From: JALYOK01 sp963840785
GTDB taxonomy: Bacteria > Pseudomonadota > Gammaproteobacteria > Burkholderiales > JALYOK01
Direction: 5' to 3'
NCBI GenBank assembly: GCA_963840785.1
Contig: CAWJAF010000013.1
Coordinates: 310,001-374,000, forward strand
DNA length: 64,000 bases
A program made the position numbers and the translations under genes. Shown piece after piece: positions 10,025 to 20,174 of the stretch. Every line of letters starts with the position of its first letter. Positions within the stretch are counted from its first letter, which is position 1. Under the pieces are notes generated by a model. That model was not told where the DNA came from. It worked only from the letters and a program-made list of their open reading frames with translations, and searched no databases.

Positions 10025-11217
10025 TTATCGTCCATCTCGATCACGCGAACGGAACACGTCGCGCGGCCGCTGCGATCGGTTCTGGCGTCGGCGCGACTTC
10101 CTGCTGACGCGGCACCGCTTCAACGTGAGATGCACTATTCGGCATCGTTCATTTGCATCAATTTATCCAACGGAAGATAGAGCAGATTGCCAGTGCCCTT
10201 TTGATCCACCAGCACCTTGCTGGTATTTGAAAGCACTTGCTGCATCATGTCCAAATAAAGCCGCTCCCGCGTTACCGCCGGCGCTTTTTGATACTCCGTC
10301 AAAACTTGCTTGAAGCGGCTCGCATCGCCCTCCGCCGCGGCAATGACGCGCTGCTGATAGCCGTTCGCTTCGGCTTTAAGACGCGCGGCCGTACCTTCGG
10401 CCTTCGGCAAAATATCATTGGCGTAGGCTTGGCCTTCGTTGATTTGACGTTCTTTGTCTTGGTTAGCCTTGTTCGCATCGTCGAACGCCTGTTGCACCTG
10501 CTCCGGCGGCTGCGCATTTTGCATATTCACGCGGCTGATTTTGATGCCGGATTTGTAACGATCCAAAATAATCTGCATAAGTTTCGCAGATTGCTCGGCG
10601 ATTTCGGTGCGCCCTTCGTTCAGAACGTAGTCCATCTTGTGCTTGCCGACCACTTGGCGCGTCGCCGTCTCGGCAGCTTGCCGCACTAAATCTTCCGCAT
10701 TCGCTTCGTATGAACGATTCTCAAACAAGAATGCTTTCGGATCGACCAACAGATACTGAACCGCGAATTGAATATCGATGATGTTCAGATCGTCCGTCAG
10801 CATCAGCGATTCTTCAATAATTTTTGACGATTTCGCATTGCCGCGAAAGCCAATATCGGCGGTATGCACGGCGGAAACGTTCACGACTTCCTTAGTCTCA
10901 ATGGGCCAAGGCAAATGCCAGCGCGGGCCGGGATCGGTGCTTTCCTGGAATTTACCGAATCGCAGCACGATGCCCTTGCTACTGGCGTCGACGATATAAA
11001 AACCACTCGCAAGCCAGATCGCCGCCAAAATTCCGGGGATCAGCCACGCGCCGCCGGGCAGCGAACGAATCGGCGCATCGCCGCCACCGCTGCCGGCACC
11101 GCTCGGCTTTCGTCCCAACAAATCCGAAATTTTTCGATTGAAGCGTCGAAACAATTCGTCCAAATCGGGCGGACCTTGGTTGTTTCGCTTTCCCCACTGG
11201 GGATCATTTTGGGCCAT
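10025..11217 (-). CDS. hflK: HflK, FtsH protease modulator, probable frameshift near the C-terminus
   Basis: Partner of HflC in the membrane complex that regulates FtsH. The intact part (11217 to 10135, 360 residues) shows the family start MAQNDPQWGKRNNQGPPDLDELF, a Gly-rich linker, a transmembrane segment (GAWLIPGILAAIWLASGFYIV), the SPFH domain and VDQKGTGNLLYLPLDKLM. The first stop comes at 10135. Downstream, other frames read a Pro/Ala/Gln-rich tail followed by RDVFRSRDRDGR and a stop at 10025-10027. That is the usual end of HflK, so the true gene probably reaches 10025 with one or two indels between. Confidence 0.93.
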
Positions 11218-11245
11218 GGCTGTGATTTAAGTTGCTGGTGATCTG

Positions 11246-12417
11246 TTATGTAAGGGCTTCGCCGTGATTATTCAACTCGCCGGTTGGCGCAACCGACGCA
11301 GGTACCATAAATTGAGCTGAGCCTTGAAAGGCAATTTCTTGCAAAGCAAGTCGCAGCACTTCGAGGCCATCGCCGGTTAAGGCACTCATTTTTACTACGC
11401 GGATATTACCATACTCGTCGCGCTCTAAGCCGGGCGCGAGCTCAGGTACTAGGTCGATTTTATTCCACACCATGACCTGTGGAATATCTTGCGCACCGAT
11501 TTCCGCAAGCACCGCATTTACCTGCGCAATTTGATCATCGCGCACGGGATTACCGGCATCGACCACATGCAGTAACAAATCGGCATGAATCGTTTCCTCC
11601 AGCGTCGCGCGAAACGCGGCGACTAAGGTATGCGGCAGATCGCGAATGAATCCGACCGTATCGGAAATAACCGCATGCTGATTTTCGCCGAGAAAGATTT
11701 TCCGGGTTGTCGTGTCGAGCGTCGCGAATAATTGATTCGCGACGTACGTATTTCCGCGCACGACGCGGTTGAACAAGGTCGATTTGCCGGCATTGGTGTA
11801 ACCGACAATAGAGACATTGAATACGCGATTGCGCTTACGGGCATTGCGCTGCAAGCCGCGCTGGGCCTTGAGACGCTTGAGTTGATCTTTGAGTTTTTTG
11901 ATTCGATCGCTGAGTAAACGCCGATCGATCTCCAACTGCGTTTCGCCCGGACCACCGCGCACACCGATACCGCCGCGCTGGCGTTCCAAGTGTGTCCAGC
12001 CGCGAATCAAACGCGTCGAGAGGCGTTCCATTTGCGCCAAGCTCAACTTGCAGCTTACCTTCGAAACTCTTGGCACGCTGGCCGAAGATATCGAGGATCA
12101 ACCCGGTTCGATCAAGTATGCGCACACCGACCTCGCGCTCCAGATTTCGTTCCTGGACCGCGGTGATGTCGTGATTCATCAGGACGAACTGCGCCTCGCT
12201 CGCTTTCACCGCGAGCGCAATTTCTTCCACCTTCCCGGAACCGGCAAAGGTGGCGGAATCGGGCTTCAAACGCTTGCCGCCGATCTCACCGACCGGCGTG
12301 AAACCTGCGCTTAACGCCAGTTCGCGAAATTCGCCTAAGCTCTCGCTGTGGCTGGATACCCCCATATCCAGATCCCACTAGAACGGCTTTTACGCCGTTC
12401 GTACCGTTACCGGTCAT
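11246..12417 (-). CDS. hflX: GTPase HflX, frameshifted
   Basis: Ribosome-associated GTPase that splits stalled ribosomes. The N-terminal domain (SESLGEFRELALSAGFTPVGE, the GSGKVEEIA motif, FVLMNHDITAVQERNLE, VRILDRTGLILDIFGQRAKS) and the GTPase domain (GYTNAGKSTLFNRV, DTVGFIRDLP, WNKIDLV) are both complete but in different frames, switching near 12010. A second indel near 12375 hides the start: ATG at 12417, preceded by GGAG, reads MTGNGTNGVKAVLVG and then leads into the SHSESLGEF frame. It lies between hfq and hflK, the standard order. Confidence 0.93.
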
Positions 12418-12426
12418 GCAACTCCG

Positions 12427-12666
12427 TTAGGATTCGGGAACGTTCTCAAAGGGGATGGTGACGGGACGTGCAGGAACAACCGTAGAGATTGCGTGTTTGT
12501 ACACCATTTGGGTGACGGTATTTTTCAGCAGGACGACATACTGATCGAACGATTCGACCTGCCCTTGCAGCTTAATGCCGTTGACCAAATAAATCGATAC
12601 GGGAACATGTTCTTTGCGTAGGATGTTCAGGAACGGGTCTTGTAGTAATTGCCCTTTGCCACTCAT
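12427..12666 (-). CDS. hfq: RNA chaperone Hfq
   Basis: Hfq forms hexamer rings that pair small RNAs with mRNAs. The start is the ATG at 12666 (MSGKGQLLQDPFLNILRKEH), preceded by TTGGAG at a good distance. The open frame extends four codons further to a TTG, but that would put the start on top of the Shine-Dalgarno sequence. The Sm1 motif (YLVNGIKLQGQVESFDQYVVLL) and the Sm2 motif with the VYKHAISTVVP signature are complete. The C-terminal tail is short. The frame is intact. Confidence 0.97.
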   Translation of the reverse strand: MSGKGQLLQDPFLNILRKEHVPVSIYLVNGIKLQGQVESFDQYVVLLKNTVTQMVYKHAISTVVPARPVTIPFENVPES

Positions 12667-12691
12667 TTTATTCTCCAAGACTAGTTTTTGG

Positions 12692-12703
12692 TAAGGAGGT
12701 GAT
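12692..12703 (-). promoter_or_regulatory. Copy of the 16S rRNA 3' end (anti-Shine-Dalgarno) in the hfq leader
   Basis: The hfq transcript carries ATCACCTCCTTA, identical over 12 bases to the end of E. coli 16S rRNA, 26 bases before the hfq ATG. Its CTCC can pair with the GGAG Shine-Dalgarno sequence at 12673-12676, with a loop of about 16 bases. The sequence is seen directly. A role in holding hfq translation down is inference. Confidence 0.4.
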
Positions 12704-12763
12704 ACTTTAAACCAAAATCAATCGCATTTCCATGGAATACTTTTACAGGTTGAGTGCAGCGAT

Positions 12764-14097
12764 TTAACGGCGGCGATCGCGGTCGAACGGGTTTGCACCT
12801 TGGCGAAATTCCACCCTTAGCGGCGTGCCGCTTAATTCGAAGGCTTCGCGGAAGCGATTTTCCAGAAAACGCTTATAGGAATCGCCGATTTTGTCCACGG
12901 CGGTGCCGTGGATGACGATCAGCGGCGGGTTGCTGCCGCCCTGGTGGGCGTACTTCAAGCGTGGCCGGAACGGCCCGTGCTGAGGCGGCTGGTGCTGCTG
13001 GGTGGCCATGGCCAGCACCTTGGTTAATTTCGGCGTCGGAAGCTTCGCCATCGCCGCCGCGTAAGCTTCATCGACCGCGTTCATGATTTGCTCAATGCCG
13101 GTACCTTGCAGCGCCGAAATGAAATGCTGGCGCGCAAAGCTTAAAAATCCTAATTTACGTTTCACTTCGATTTTAATGCGCTCGCGCTTATAGTCGTCCA
13201 GGTCGTCCCACTTGTTGATCGCGACAACCAACGCACGGCCTTCTTCCAAAATAAATCCGGCAATGTGCGCGTCTTGATCGCTAATTTCCTGATGGGCATC
13301 GAATACCAAAATAACGACATTCGCGTCCGCCACGGCTTGCAACGTTTTAATGACGGAAAATTTTTCGACTGCTTCGAACACCTTGCCGCGGCGGCGAATG
13401 CCGGCGGTATCGATCAATGTGTATTGCTTGCCATTGCGTTCGAAATCGACGTAAATGCTGTCGCGCGTCGTGCCTGGCTGATCGAACGCGATCATTCGCT
13501 CTTCGCCGAGCAGCGTGTTTATTAGCGTCGATTTTCCGACATTCGGGCGCCCGACGACCGCGATACGCGGATGTTTGTAATCCGGCTTACCTTCTTCATC
13601 GTCGGGAAATTTCTCCAGCGCAATTTCGACTAAATCGCGCACGCCCTCGCCGTGGGCGGACGAAATCGCCATCGGCGCGCCAAGACCTAACTCGTGGAAT
13701 TCCGCCGTGACGACGTCGGCATTCATGCCTTCAGTTTTATTCACGGCGAGCCACACCGGCGCGCGCTCGCGGCGCAGAATTTCCGCAATGCGTTTATCTT
13801 GCGCCGTTAATCCTTCGCGGCCATCGAGCAAGAAAATGATCGCGTCGGCTTCGGCAATCGCCTGCAACGTTTGCTTCGCCATTTCCTTGAGAATACCGTC
13901 CGGTGTCGCCGGCTCAAAACCACCGGTATCGACCACCAAGAAAATCGCGATCGCCGGTTTTGCCTTGGCCATAGTGACGATCCCGCGTTAAGCCGGGAAA
14001 ATCCGCGACCAAGCGCGGCACGGCTCTGGGTCATGCGATTAAATAACGTGGACTTGCCGACGTTCGGCCGGCCGACAATAACGAGGGTGGGTTTCAT
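12764..14097 (-). CDS. der: Ribosome assembly GTPase Der (EngA), frameshifted
   Basis: Der has two GTPase domains in tandem and acts in 50S subunit maturation. The first P-loop GRPNVGKSTLFNR is at the N-terminus (from 14097). Near 14015 the frame changes and the third frame reads ALVADFPGLTRDRHYGQGKTGDR, then near 13955 it changes back to VVDTGGFEP (first G3 motif). The second domain is intact: VVGRPNVGKSTLINTLLGEE, DTAGIRRRGK, NKWDDL, and the C-terminal KH-like domain ending FRQGANPFDRDRRR. Two compensating indels explain everything. Essential in bacteria, so the gene is surely functional in the living cell. Confidence 0.95.
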
Positions 14098-14126
14098 AAT
14101 TAACTTCTAAATCGACTGCCTCAAGA

Positions 14127-14215
14127 GGCAATGGCCCAAGGCCAGTATACTGGTGCGGCTCTCAGGCCATGCATTGCCAGGAGCGCAGGACTACCATGCG
14201 CCTCTGGCAAGGTGC
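14127..14215. repeat. Dispersed intergenic repeat, copy A (both modules)
   Basis: On the minus strand this stretch reads module beta (TTGCCAGAGGCGCATGG, 14193-14209) and then module alpha (GCCTGAGAGCCGCACCAGTA, core 14141-14167). Module alpha matches 35608-35633 and 30225-30244; module beta matches 44960-44977. It fills the gap between der and bamB. Confidence 0.6.
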
Positions 14216-14220
14216 TTATT

Positions 14221-15364
14221 TTACTGAATAGCAATGGCGTACAAGTTGCCTTTTTCCGTTTGCACTAACACGCCCTGCTCCGTCGCTACCGGCGCGGTAA
14301 CAATAGGACTTTTGTCCGTCGCGATACGCGCCGCCAATTCGCCGGATTCACGTCCGAGCAAATGCACATAGCCTTCGACATCGCCGACGATTACGTAGTT
14401 ACCAAATACTGCCGGGCCGGATAATTTGCGGCCTTTTAATTTTTCCTGCTTCCAGACTTGCGTGCCGGCCGATTTTAAGATAGGCCATGCACAACGCCAT
14501 TCGAATCGGCGGTAAAAATGGCGCGATTATCCATCGCTAAACCTGCCGCGCTTGAGACTTCGCGATACCAATCCAAGTTGCCTTTTTCGGCGTCGAAACA
14601 CGCCAAGCGCCCTTGGTAGGACACCGCACAGATGCGCTCGCCGTCGAGCAGTGGCGCGCTGGCGACATCGGCGATGCGCTCCAACTCGGTCGCGCCGCGC
14701 GGCTGCGACACCAATGTTTCCCATACCAATCCACCGTCGTCGGCCTTGGTCGCGACCAAGCGACCGCCGGGCATGCCGGCGAATACGACGCCGTTGTCCG
14801 ACGCAATCGCACCGAGATTGCGCAATACCAAGGGCGGATTGGTACGCTGCTGCAACCAACGGCGTTTGCCGTCAGCTCTCGTTCAGGCCAACCATGCGGC
14901 CGTCGACGGTGCGTACGATAACGACATCGCTGACCGCCTTGCGGCGCAACCAAAATATCGCTCGACACTGCGCTGCGCCACTTTTGTTTGCCGGCGAAGT
15001 CAAGTGAAACGACTTCGCCTTTGCGCGTGCCGAAATAAACGCCATCTTTACCGGCGCCTACGCCGGAGGAAAGTTCTTCCTTCACGCGAAGCGCCATAAA
15101 TCTTTGCCCGACCCGGCATCCATCGCAACCACTTGGCCGTTTACGCCCGCGCTGTACACCACACCGTTTTGCAGTAGCGGCGCGAAACCGATGCGGGCTT
15201 TGTTTGCCGACGGATTTTTTCCAGACAATTGCGGCCTTGGCCGTCGGCGCGATATTCGGTCAGTGCCGACATTTTTTTGTCGCCGCCGCCGAACCAACTG
15301 CACGCGCCGAGCGAGTAAGGCAACTACAGCAAGCGAGGTAAGCCGCGGAAAGCCGCGAAATCAC
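14221..15364 (-). CDS. bamB: Outer membrane assembly lipoprotein BamB, many frameshifts
   Basis: BamB is the beta-propeller lipoprotein of the Bam complex. It probably starts at a GTG (15364) overlapping the stop of the yfgM-like gene. A lipobox LGACSWFGG appears in one frame near 15300 and family propeller blades follow in changing frames: FAPLLQNGVVYSAGVNGQVVAMDAGSGKDLWRF, VKEELSSGVGAGKDGVYFGTRKGEVVSLD, ASDNGVVFAGMPGGRLVATKADDGGLVWE, VSYQGRLACFDAEKGNLDWYREVSSAAGLAMD. The end reads GNLYAIAIQ at 14221. At least five frame changes are needed. The position between der and yfgM is the standard one. Confidence 0.88.
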
Positions 15365-16000
15365 TTCGCTTCTCCCAATGCATCCAACTTAAGTTGCAGC
15401 AACTGTTTATCGGCCTGCGGATCGGTTTTCGCGATCGCCGTTGCGTAGGCGATTTTGGCGTCAGCCAATTTTCCTTGCGCCAACAAAATATCGCCACGCA
15501 TCGCCGCCGTCGCCGCCTCGAAACCCACGCCGGTATTGGCGTCTAGCTGCTTAATCGCGCCATCGAAATTCTTTTCATCGGCTAGCACCGCCGCCAAACG
15601 CAATCTCGCAATAGATTTCAACTCGACTTCTTTTGCGTTAGCAATCGCCCATTCCAACTGGGTTTTCGCGCCCGGAATATCGCCTTTGTCGAACGCCACT
15701 TTCGCAGCGACTAACGCCGCGCGCGGCGCGTAAGCCGAACTCGCATATTTATCGACGATCGCTTTAGTCGCATCCGCTACTTTTTTCGGATCTTTTTCTT
15801 CCGCCGCTTTAGTCACGCGCTTCGAATAAAGCGTCGCCGCTTCGCCGGTCAATGCGCGCTGATGACTGCGCCACCATTGAATGCCGGACAACACGATAAC
15901 GAAATACCGCAATGGCGGCGATGATGGCGTTGCCCCATTGCTTCCACCACGCCTTAAGTTCGTCTAACTTTTCTTGTTCTTCGAGATCATAAACTGCCAT
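15361..16000 (-). CDS. YfgM-like tetratricopeptide protein, one frameshift
   Basis: Starts MAVYDLEEQEKLDELKAWWKQWGNAIIAAIA: a short cytoplasmic part and one transmembrane helix, as in YfgM/DUF2133 proteins that work with the SecYEG translocon and periplasmic chaperones. Near 15900 the frame changes to SGIQWWRSHQRALTGEAATLYS and then runs intact through TPR-like helices to LDALGEAK. The start overlaps the hisS stop by 14 bases. The reconstructed length is about 213 residues. Confidence 0.88.
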
Positions 16001-17271
16001 GGGTGCGTCCTTGTTTGATTGATTCGATTGCTTGCGTAATGTCTATGGTCGCCTGTTCGCCTTGCCCACGCAAGGGCTTCAGACTTAATTTACCGCTCTT
16101 GACTTCGTCTTCGCCGAAGATAATCGCAAAGCGCGCGGCGCTGGCATCGGCGCGCTTGAGTTGCGATTTGAAATTTCCGCCACCCGCGTGTAGCACGATA
16201 TCCAGATCCCGCGTCTCGCGCCATTTCCGCTGCGCTAAACGCCGCCTGCATGGCGCCTTCGCCTTGATGCACGACATAAGCATCGAGCGCCGGGCGCTGC
16301 AATTATGAACGCCGCATTCTTTCATTAATTCGATCAGTCGCTCGACGCCCATCGCAAAACCACAACCCGGCGCGGGCTTGCCGCCGAGTTGCTCGATTAA
16401 GCCATCGTAACGGCCGCCGGCGCAAATCGTGCCTTGCGAGCCAAGTTTTGTCGTGACCCACTCGAATACGGTGCGATTGTAGTAATCCAAGCCGCGTACC
16501 AAACGCGGGTTGATCGTGTAAGAGATATTCGCCACGCGCAATAGCGATTGTAACTGCTCGAAATGTTCGCGCGATTCCACATCGATGTAATCGAGCAACG
16601 TCGGCGCGGCGGCGATGATATTTTTCAGCGCCGGATTTTTGCTATCGAGAATGCGCAACGGATTGGTATGCAAGCGACGCTTTTCTTCGTCGCCGAGCGC
16701 ATCGATGTGCGCAGAAAAATACTCGATCAATTTGGCGCGATGCGCGGCGCGCGCTTCACTATTGCCGAGCGTATTGAGTTGCAATTCGACATCGCGCAAC
16801 CCCAATTCGCGCCACAAACGCGCCGTTAAAATAATTTGCTCGGCTTCGACATCGGGGCCCGGGAAATCCCAACGCTTCCAAGCCAAATTGGTGAAACTGA
16901 CGATAGCGCCCGCGCTGCGGTTTTTCGTGGCGAAACATCGGACCGGCATACCACAAGCGTTTCGGGCCGTCGTAAACAAGTTATGTTCAAGCACTGCGCG
17001 AATAGTCGATGCTGTGCCTTCTGGGCGCAAGGTCAAACTCTCGCCGTTCAAATTGTCGACGAAGGTATACATTTCCTTTTCGACAATGTCGGTCACTTCG
17101 CCCAGGGAACGCACGAATAAACTCGTCGTTTCGACCATCGGAAAACGAATTTCTTGATAACCATATTGCCCAAACACCGCGCGGATATTGGCTTCCAGCC
17201 ATGCCCATGCGGGGCTGTCGCTCGGGCAACAAATCGTTCATGCCGCGAATCGCTTGAATCTTTGCACTCAT
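15987..17271 (-). CDS. hisS: Histidyl-tRNA synthetase, several frameshifts
   Basis: Charges tRNA-His. The start is the ATG at 17271 (MSAKIQAIRGMNDLLPE), overlapping the ispG stop as ATGA. Motifs: RFPMVETTSLFVRSLGEVTDIVEKEMY, LTLRPEGTAS (motif 2), RLVRGLDYYNRTVFEW, AGGRYDGLIEQLGGKPAPGCGFAMGVERL (motif 3). Between about 16975 and 16860, and between about 16305 and 16215, the family sequence (WYAGPMFRHEKPQRGRYRQF; ALDAYVVHQGEGAMQAAF) sits in other frames and then returns. Another change near 17200 joins the start. The pairs of compensating indels keep the overall frame. Essential gene. Confidence 0.95.
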
Positions 17272-18531
17272 GCGACGACGCTCGGCTCGCTCACTTTGCC
17301 ATAGCGTTTCTCGACATAGCGCTGCACGATTTGATGAAATTCCTCGGCGATGTGATCGCCCTTTAGCGTCACGGTTTTTTCGCCATCGACATACACCGGC
17401 GCGACCGGCAATTCGTTCGTGCCGGGCAAGCTGATGCCGATATCGGCGAGCTTGGATTCGCCGGGGCCATTGACCACGCAACCCATCACCGCGACTTTCA
17501 AATCTTCCACACCGGGATATGGCGTTTTCCAAATCGGCATTTGATTGCGCAAATATTTTTGAATTTGCTCCGCCAAGGTTTGAAAATAATCGCTGGTGGT
17601 GCGGCCGCAACCGGGACAGGCGCTGACCATCGGCGCAAAGGAACGAAAGCCCATGGTCTGCAAAATTTCCTGCGCGACGACGACTTCTTGCGTGCGATCG
17701 CCATTCGGTTCCGGCGTGAGCGAAACGCGAATCGTGTCGCCGATACCCTCTTGAAGAACACAGCCAGCGCGGCGCTCGAGGCAACGATACCTTTCGATCC
17801 CATGCCCGCTTCGGTCAATCCGAGATGCAGCGCATAATCGCAACGCTTTGCCAATTCGCGATACACGGCGATCAAATCCTGCACGCCGCTGACTTTGCAC
17901 GACAACACAATTTTGTCGGCGGACAAACCGAATTCTTCCGCGCGCGCCGCGCTTTCAATCGCGGAACGAATCAGCGCTTCGCGCATCACTGCGTCGGCCT
18001 TTCGGCCGGCGCGTTTGAGCGGCGTTTTCGTCCATCAATTGCGCGCAGCAGCGCTTGATCAAGGCTGCCCCAATTCACGCCGATGCGTACCGGTTTGTCG
18101 TACTTGGCAGGCGGCTTCGATCATCGTCGCGAATTGCGCGTCGCGCTTTTTGCCTTGGCCGACATTGCCGGGATTGATGCGATATTTCGCCAGCGCTTCG
18201 GCGCAGTCGGGATATTGCGTGAGCAATTGATGGCCGTTGTAGTGAAAATCGCCGATCAGCGGCACGTTGCAATTCATTGCATCCAGCCGTTCGCGAATCG
18301 GCGCGACGGCGGCGGCGGCTTCGGGACTATTGACGGTAATGCGCACCAATTCCGAACCTGCTTTTGCCAGCGCGGCGACTTGTTTCACCGTCGCCATCGA
18401 CATCGGCGGTATCGGTATTGGTCATGGATTGCACGACGATCGGGGCATCGAACCGCCGATCACGATGTCGCCGACGCGAACTTGGCGCGTAGCGCGCCGC
18501 TGTAGCGCCGATTGGGAAAAATCTGAGTCAT
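17268..18531 (-). CDS. ispG: 4-hydroxy-3-methylbut-2-enyl diphosphate synthase (flavodoxin), several frameshifts
   Basis: Iron-sulfur enzyme of the MEP isoprenoid pathway. Parts in order: start MTQIFPNRRYSGALR at 18531; the SMTNTDTADV region near 18425; VKQVAALAKAGSELVRITVNSPEAA; GDFHYNGHQLL; KYRINPGNVG; then KIVLSCKVSGVQDLIAVY, LHLGLTEAGMGSKGI; and the C-terminal cluster ligands in SACPGCGRT and VMGCVVNGPGE. The frame changes near 18400, 18060, 18010 and 17745. It sits between rodZ and hisS as usual and shares an ATGA overlap with hisS. Confidence 0.93.
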
Positions 18532-18536
18532 AATTC

Positions 18537-19399
18537 CTAGATCCTACCGCTCAAGCTTAAACGCGCGACGGTGCCTTGAATATGCGGCGTTAAATCGAAT
18601 GCATCGCCGTTGTAAGTCATTTTCACTTTCGCGGCATTGCCGATGGTGAAACGACAGTGGCGGCGCGCGCCGTGATATCTTGCTCGGTTCCGGAAGGATG
18701 GTTTTTCTTTAACACATCACTTTCCCGGCATGATCACGTACTTCGACCCATGCATCACCATCGAACGCGAGATGCACGACGTGCTCGGCCGCGGCGGTCG
18801 CCGGGATTGGTGTCGTAGCGACGCCGCAGCGGACGCGGGCGGTAAGCGCTACTACCGGCGCCGCGGCTCGTCGGTCGCCATGGCGGCGCAACGACGACCT
18901 CTGGTGGCACAGTAGGCGCGACGACTTTGGGCGCCGCACTGACCGGCGGCGCCGAGGCCGACGCCAATTGTTAGCTTGCGGCGCGGAACTGTTTTCCATC
19001 GCCACACCGCATAACCAAGCGCAGTAAGAAGAATATCCCAAGCGTGGCCCACAGCACCACTCGATTGTGGTGGCTATTGCCCGATTCGGAAAATTGAACC
19101 TTCTGATCCGGCAACGAAATACGTGCGTCGGCTTCTTTCGGCACGTGTTGCTCGAAGGCCGCAAGCACACTTTCCGCATCCAGTTGCAACAGCCGCGCGT
19201 AATTGCGAACAAAACCACGCGCGATGGTGTGTCCAGGTAAACGCGCATAGTCATCCGCTTCCAGCGCTTCAATCTGGCGCGGCGCAATGCGTAATTTTCC
19301 CGCCGCGTCCACAACACTCAAGCCGCGTTCCGCGCGCGCCTGCGCCAGACGCGCGCCAGCGGTTAACGGTTTGCTCTCCACCACTTCTTGATCAGTCAT
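18537..19399 (-). CDS. rodZ: Cytoskeletal protein RodZ-like, frameshifted
   Basis: RodZ links MreB to the membrane and shapes rod cells. The start MTDQEVVESKPLTAGARLAQ (ATG 19399) is inside the pilW end. An HTH domain follows (RGLSVVDAAGKLRIAPRQIEALEADDYARLPGHTIARGFVRNYARLL), then a transmembrane segment (VVLWATLGIFFLL). The C-terminal DUF4115 domain is in pieces: AFDGDAWVEVRDHAGKVM, KKNHPSGTEQDITAR, and FTIGNAAKVKMTYNGDAFDLTP to the stop at 18537. At least four indels are needed, mainly in the Ala/Pro-rich linker. Confidence 0.88.
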
Positions 19400-20174
19400 A
19401 TTTGCCATTCTTGAGCAGTTTTGCCTCGGGCGATTCCGCATAGCGCTGTTTTAATTTCAGCGCGTTGCTCGCTTCGGCATTTCGATCACCCAGTTTGCGA
19501 TCCATACGCACCGCCAGCCACAATACTTCAGCGCTCGGATTCGGCACTTCCATCACGCGTGTCAGGTGAAGTTTTGCCTGCGCTAAATTGTTACGAGTGA
19601 AATTCAGATCGGCCAACTGATAGTGAATTTGCGGATCGTCCGGCGCCAAGCGCAAGGCGCGCCGGAAATATTCTTCAGCCTTGGCATCGTCGCCCACTCG
19701 TCGCGAACAAATGCCGGCATTGTTCAACGGTTTTTGCGGCTGCTCGTATAGCGTGTCATTGACGGCGGCGAGGAAATAAGCAATCGATTCCTTTTCGCGC
19801 TTGCGATTGCACAGGTACCAACCATAGTTGTTATTGACATCCGGATTATTCGGCGCAAGCCGTAAAGCCTTTACGAAGTTTTCTTCCGCAAGCCGATCAT
19901 CGCCCAGATCCATATAGGTTAAGCCCAATAAGTTGTAGGCCGGAACGAATTTTGGGTCTGACGTCGTCGCAATTTTTAACTCCTCTAGCGCAATGTCAAA
20001 TTGCCGGCGGGAATAATAATTGGCCGCGAGTTGACTATGGATTTCAGCGCGATTCCGCGCGTCAGATGCAATCTCCATAGCAGTTTGTTTTTTTGCCTCG
20101 AGGACCGGCGGTGGCGATGGCCCGCGTGCGACGCATCCCGAAATTAAAACCAATATAGCTAGCAGCAGGCGCAT
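19392..20174 (-). CDS. pilW: Type IV pilus biogenesis lipoprotein PilW/PilF
   Basis: A TPR lipoprotein needed for assembly of the PilQ secretin. The lipobox LISGC puts the acylated Cys at residue 14. TPR repeats follow (SQLAANYYSRRQFDIALEELKIA, VPAYNLLGLTYMDLGDDRLAEENFVKAL, NNYGWYLCNRKREKESIAYF, EEYFRRALRLAPDDPQ). The 260-residue frame is intact. The start shares a base with the rlmN stop (TAATG) and the stop overlaps the rodZ start, so the three genes are translationally coupled. Confidence 0.95.
   Translation of the reverse strand: MRLLLAILVLISGCVARGPSPPPVLEAKKQTAMEIASDARNRAEIHSQLAANYYSRRQFDIALEELKIATTSDPKFVPAYNLLGLTYMDLGDDRLAEENFVKALRLAPNNPDVNNNYGWYLCNRKREKESIAYFLAAVNDTLYEQPQKPLNNAGICSRRVGDDAKAEEYFRRALRLAPDDPQIHYQLADLNFTRNNLAQAKLHLTRVMEVPNPSAEVLWLAVRMDRKLGDRNAEASNALKLKQRYAESPEAKLLKNGKYD

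Noticed and set aside
10237..10689. A 150-codon plus-strand frame opposite hflK
   Set aside because: Shadow; Leu/Arg-rich composition caused by the antisense codon pattern of hflK.
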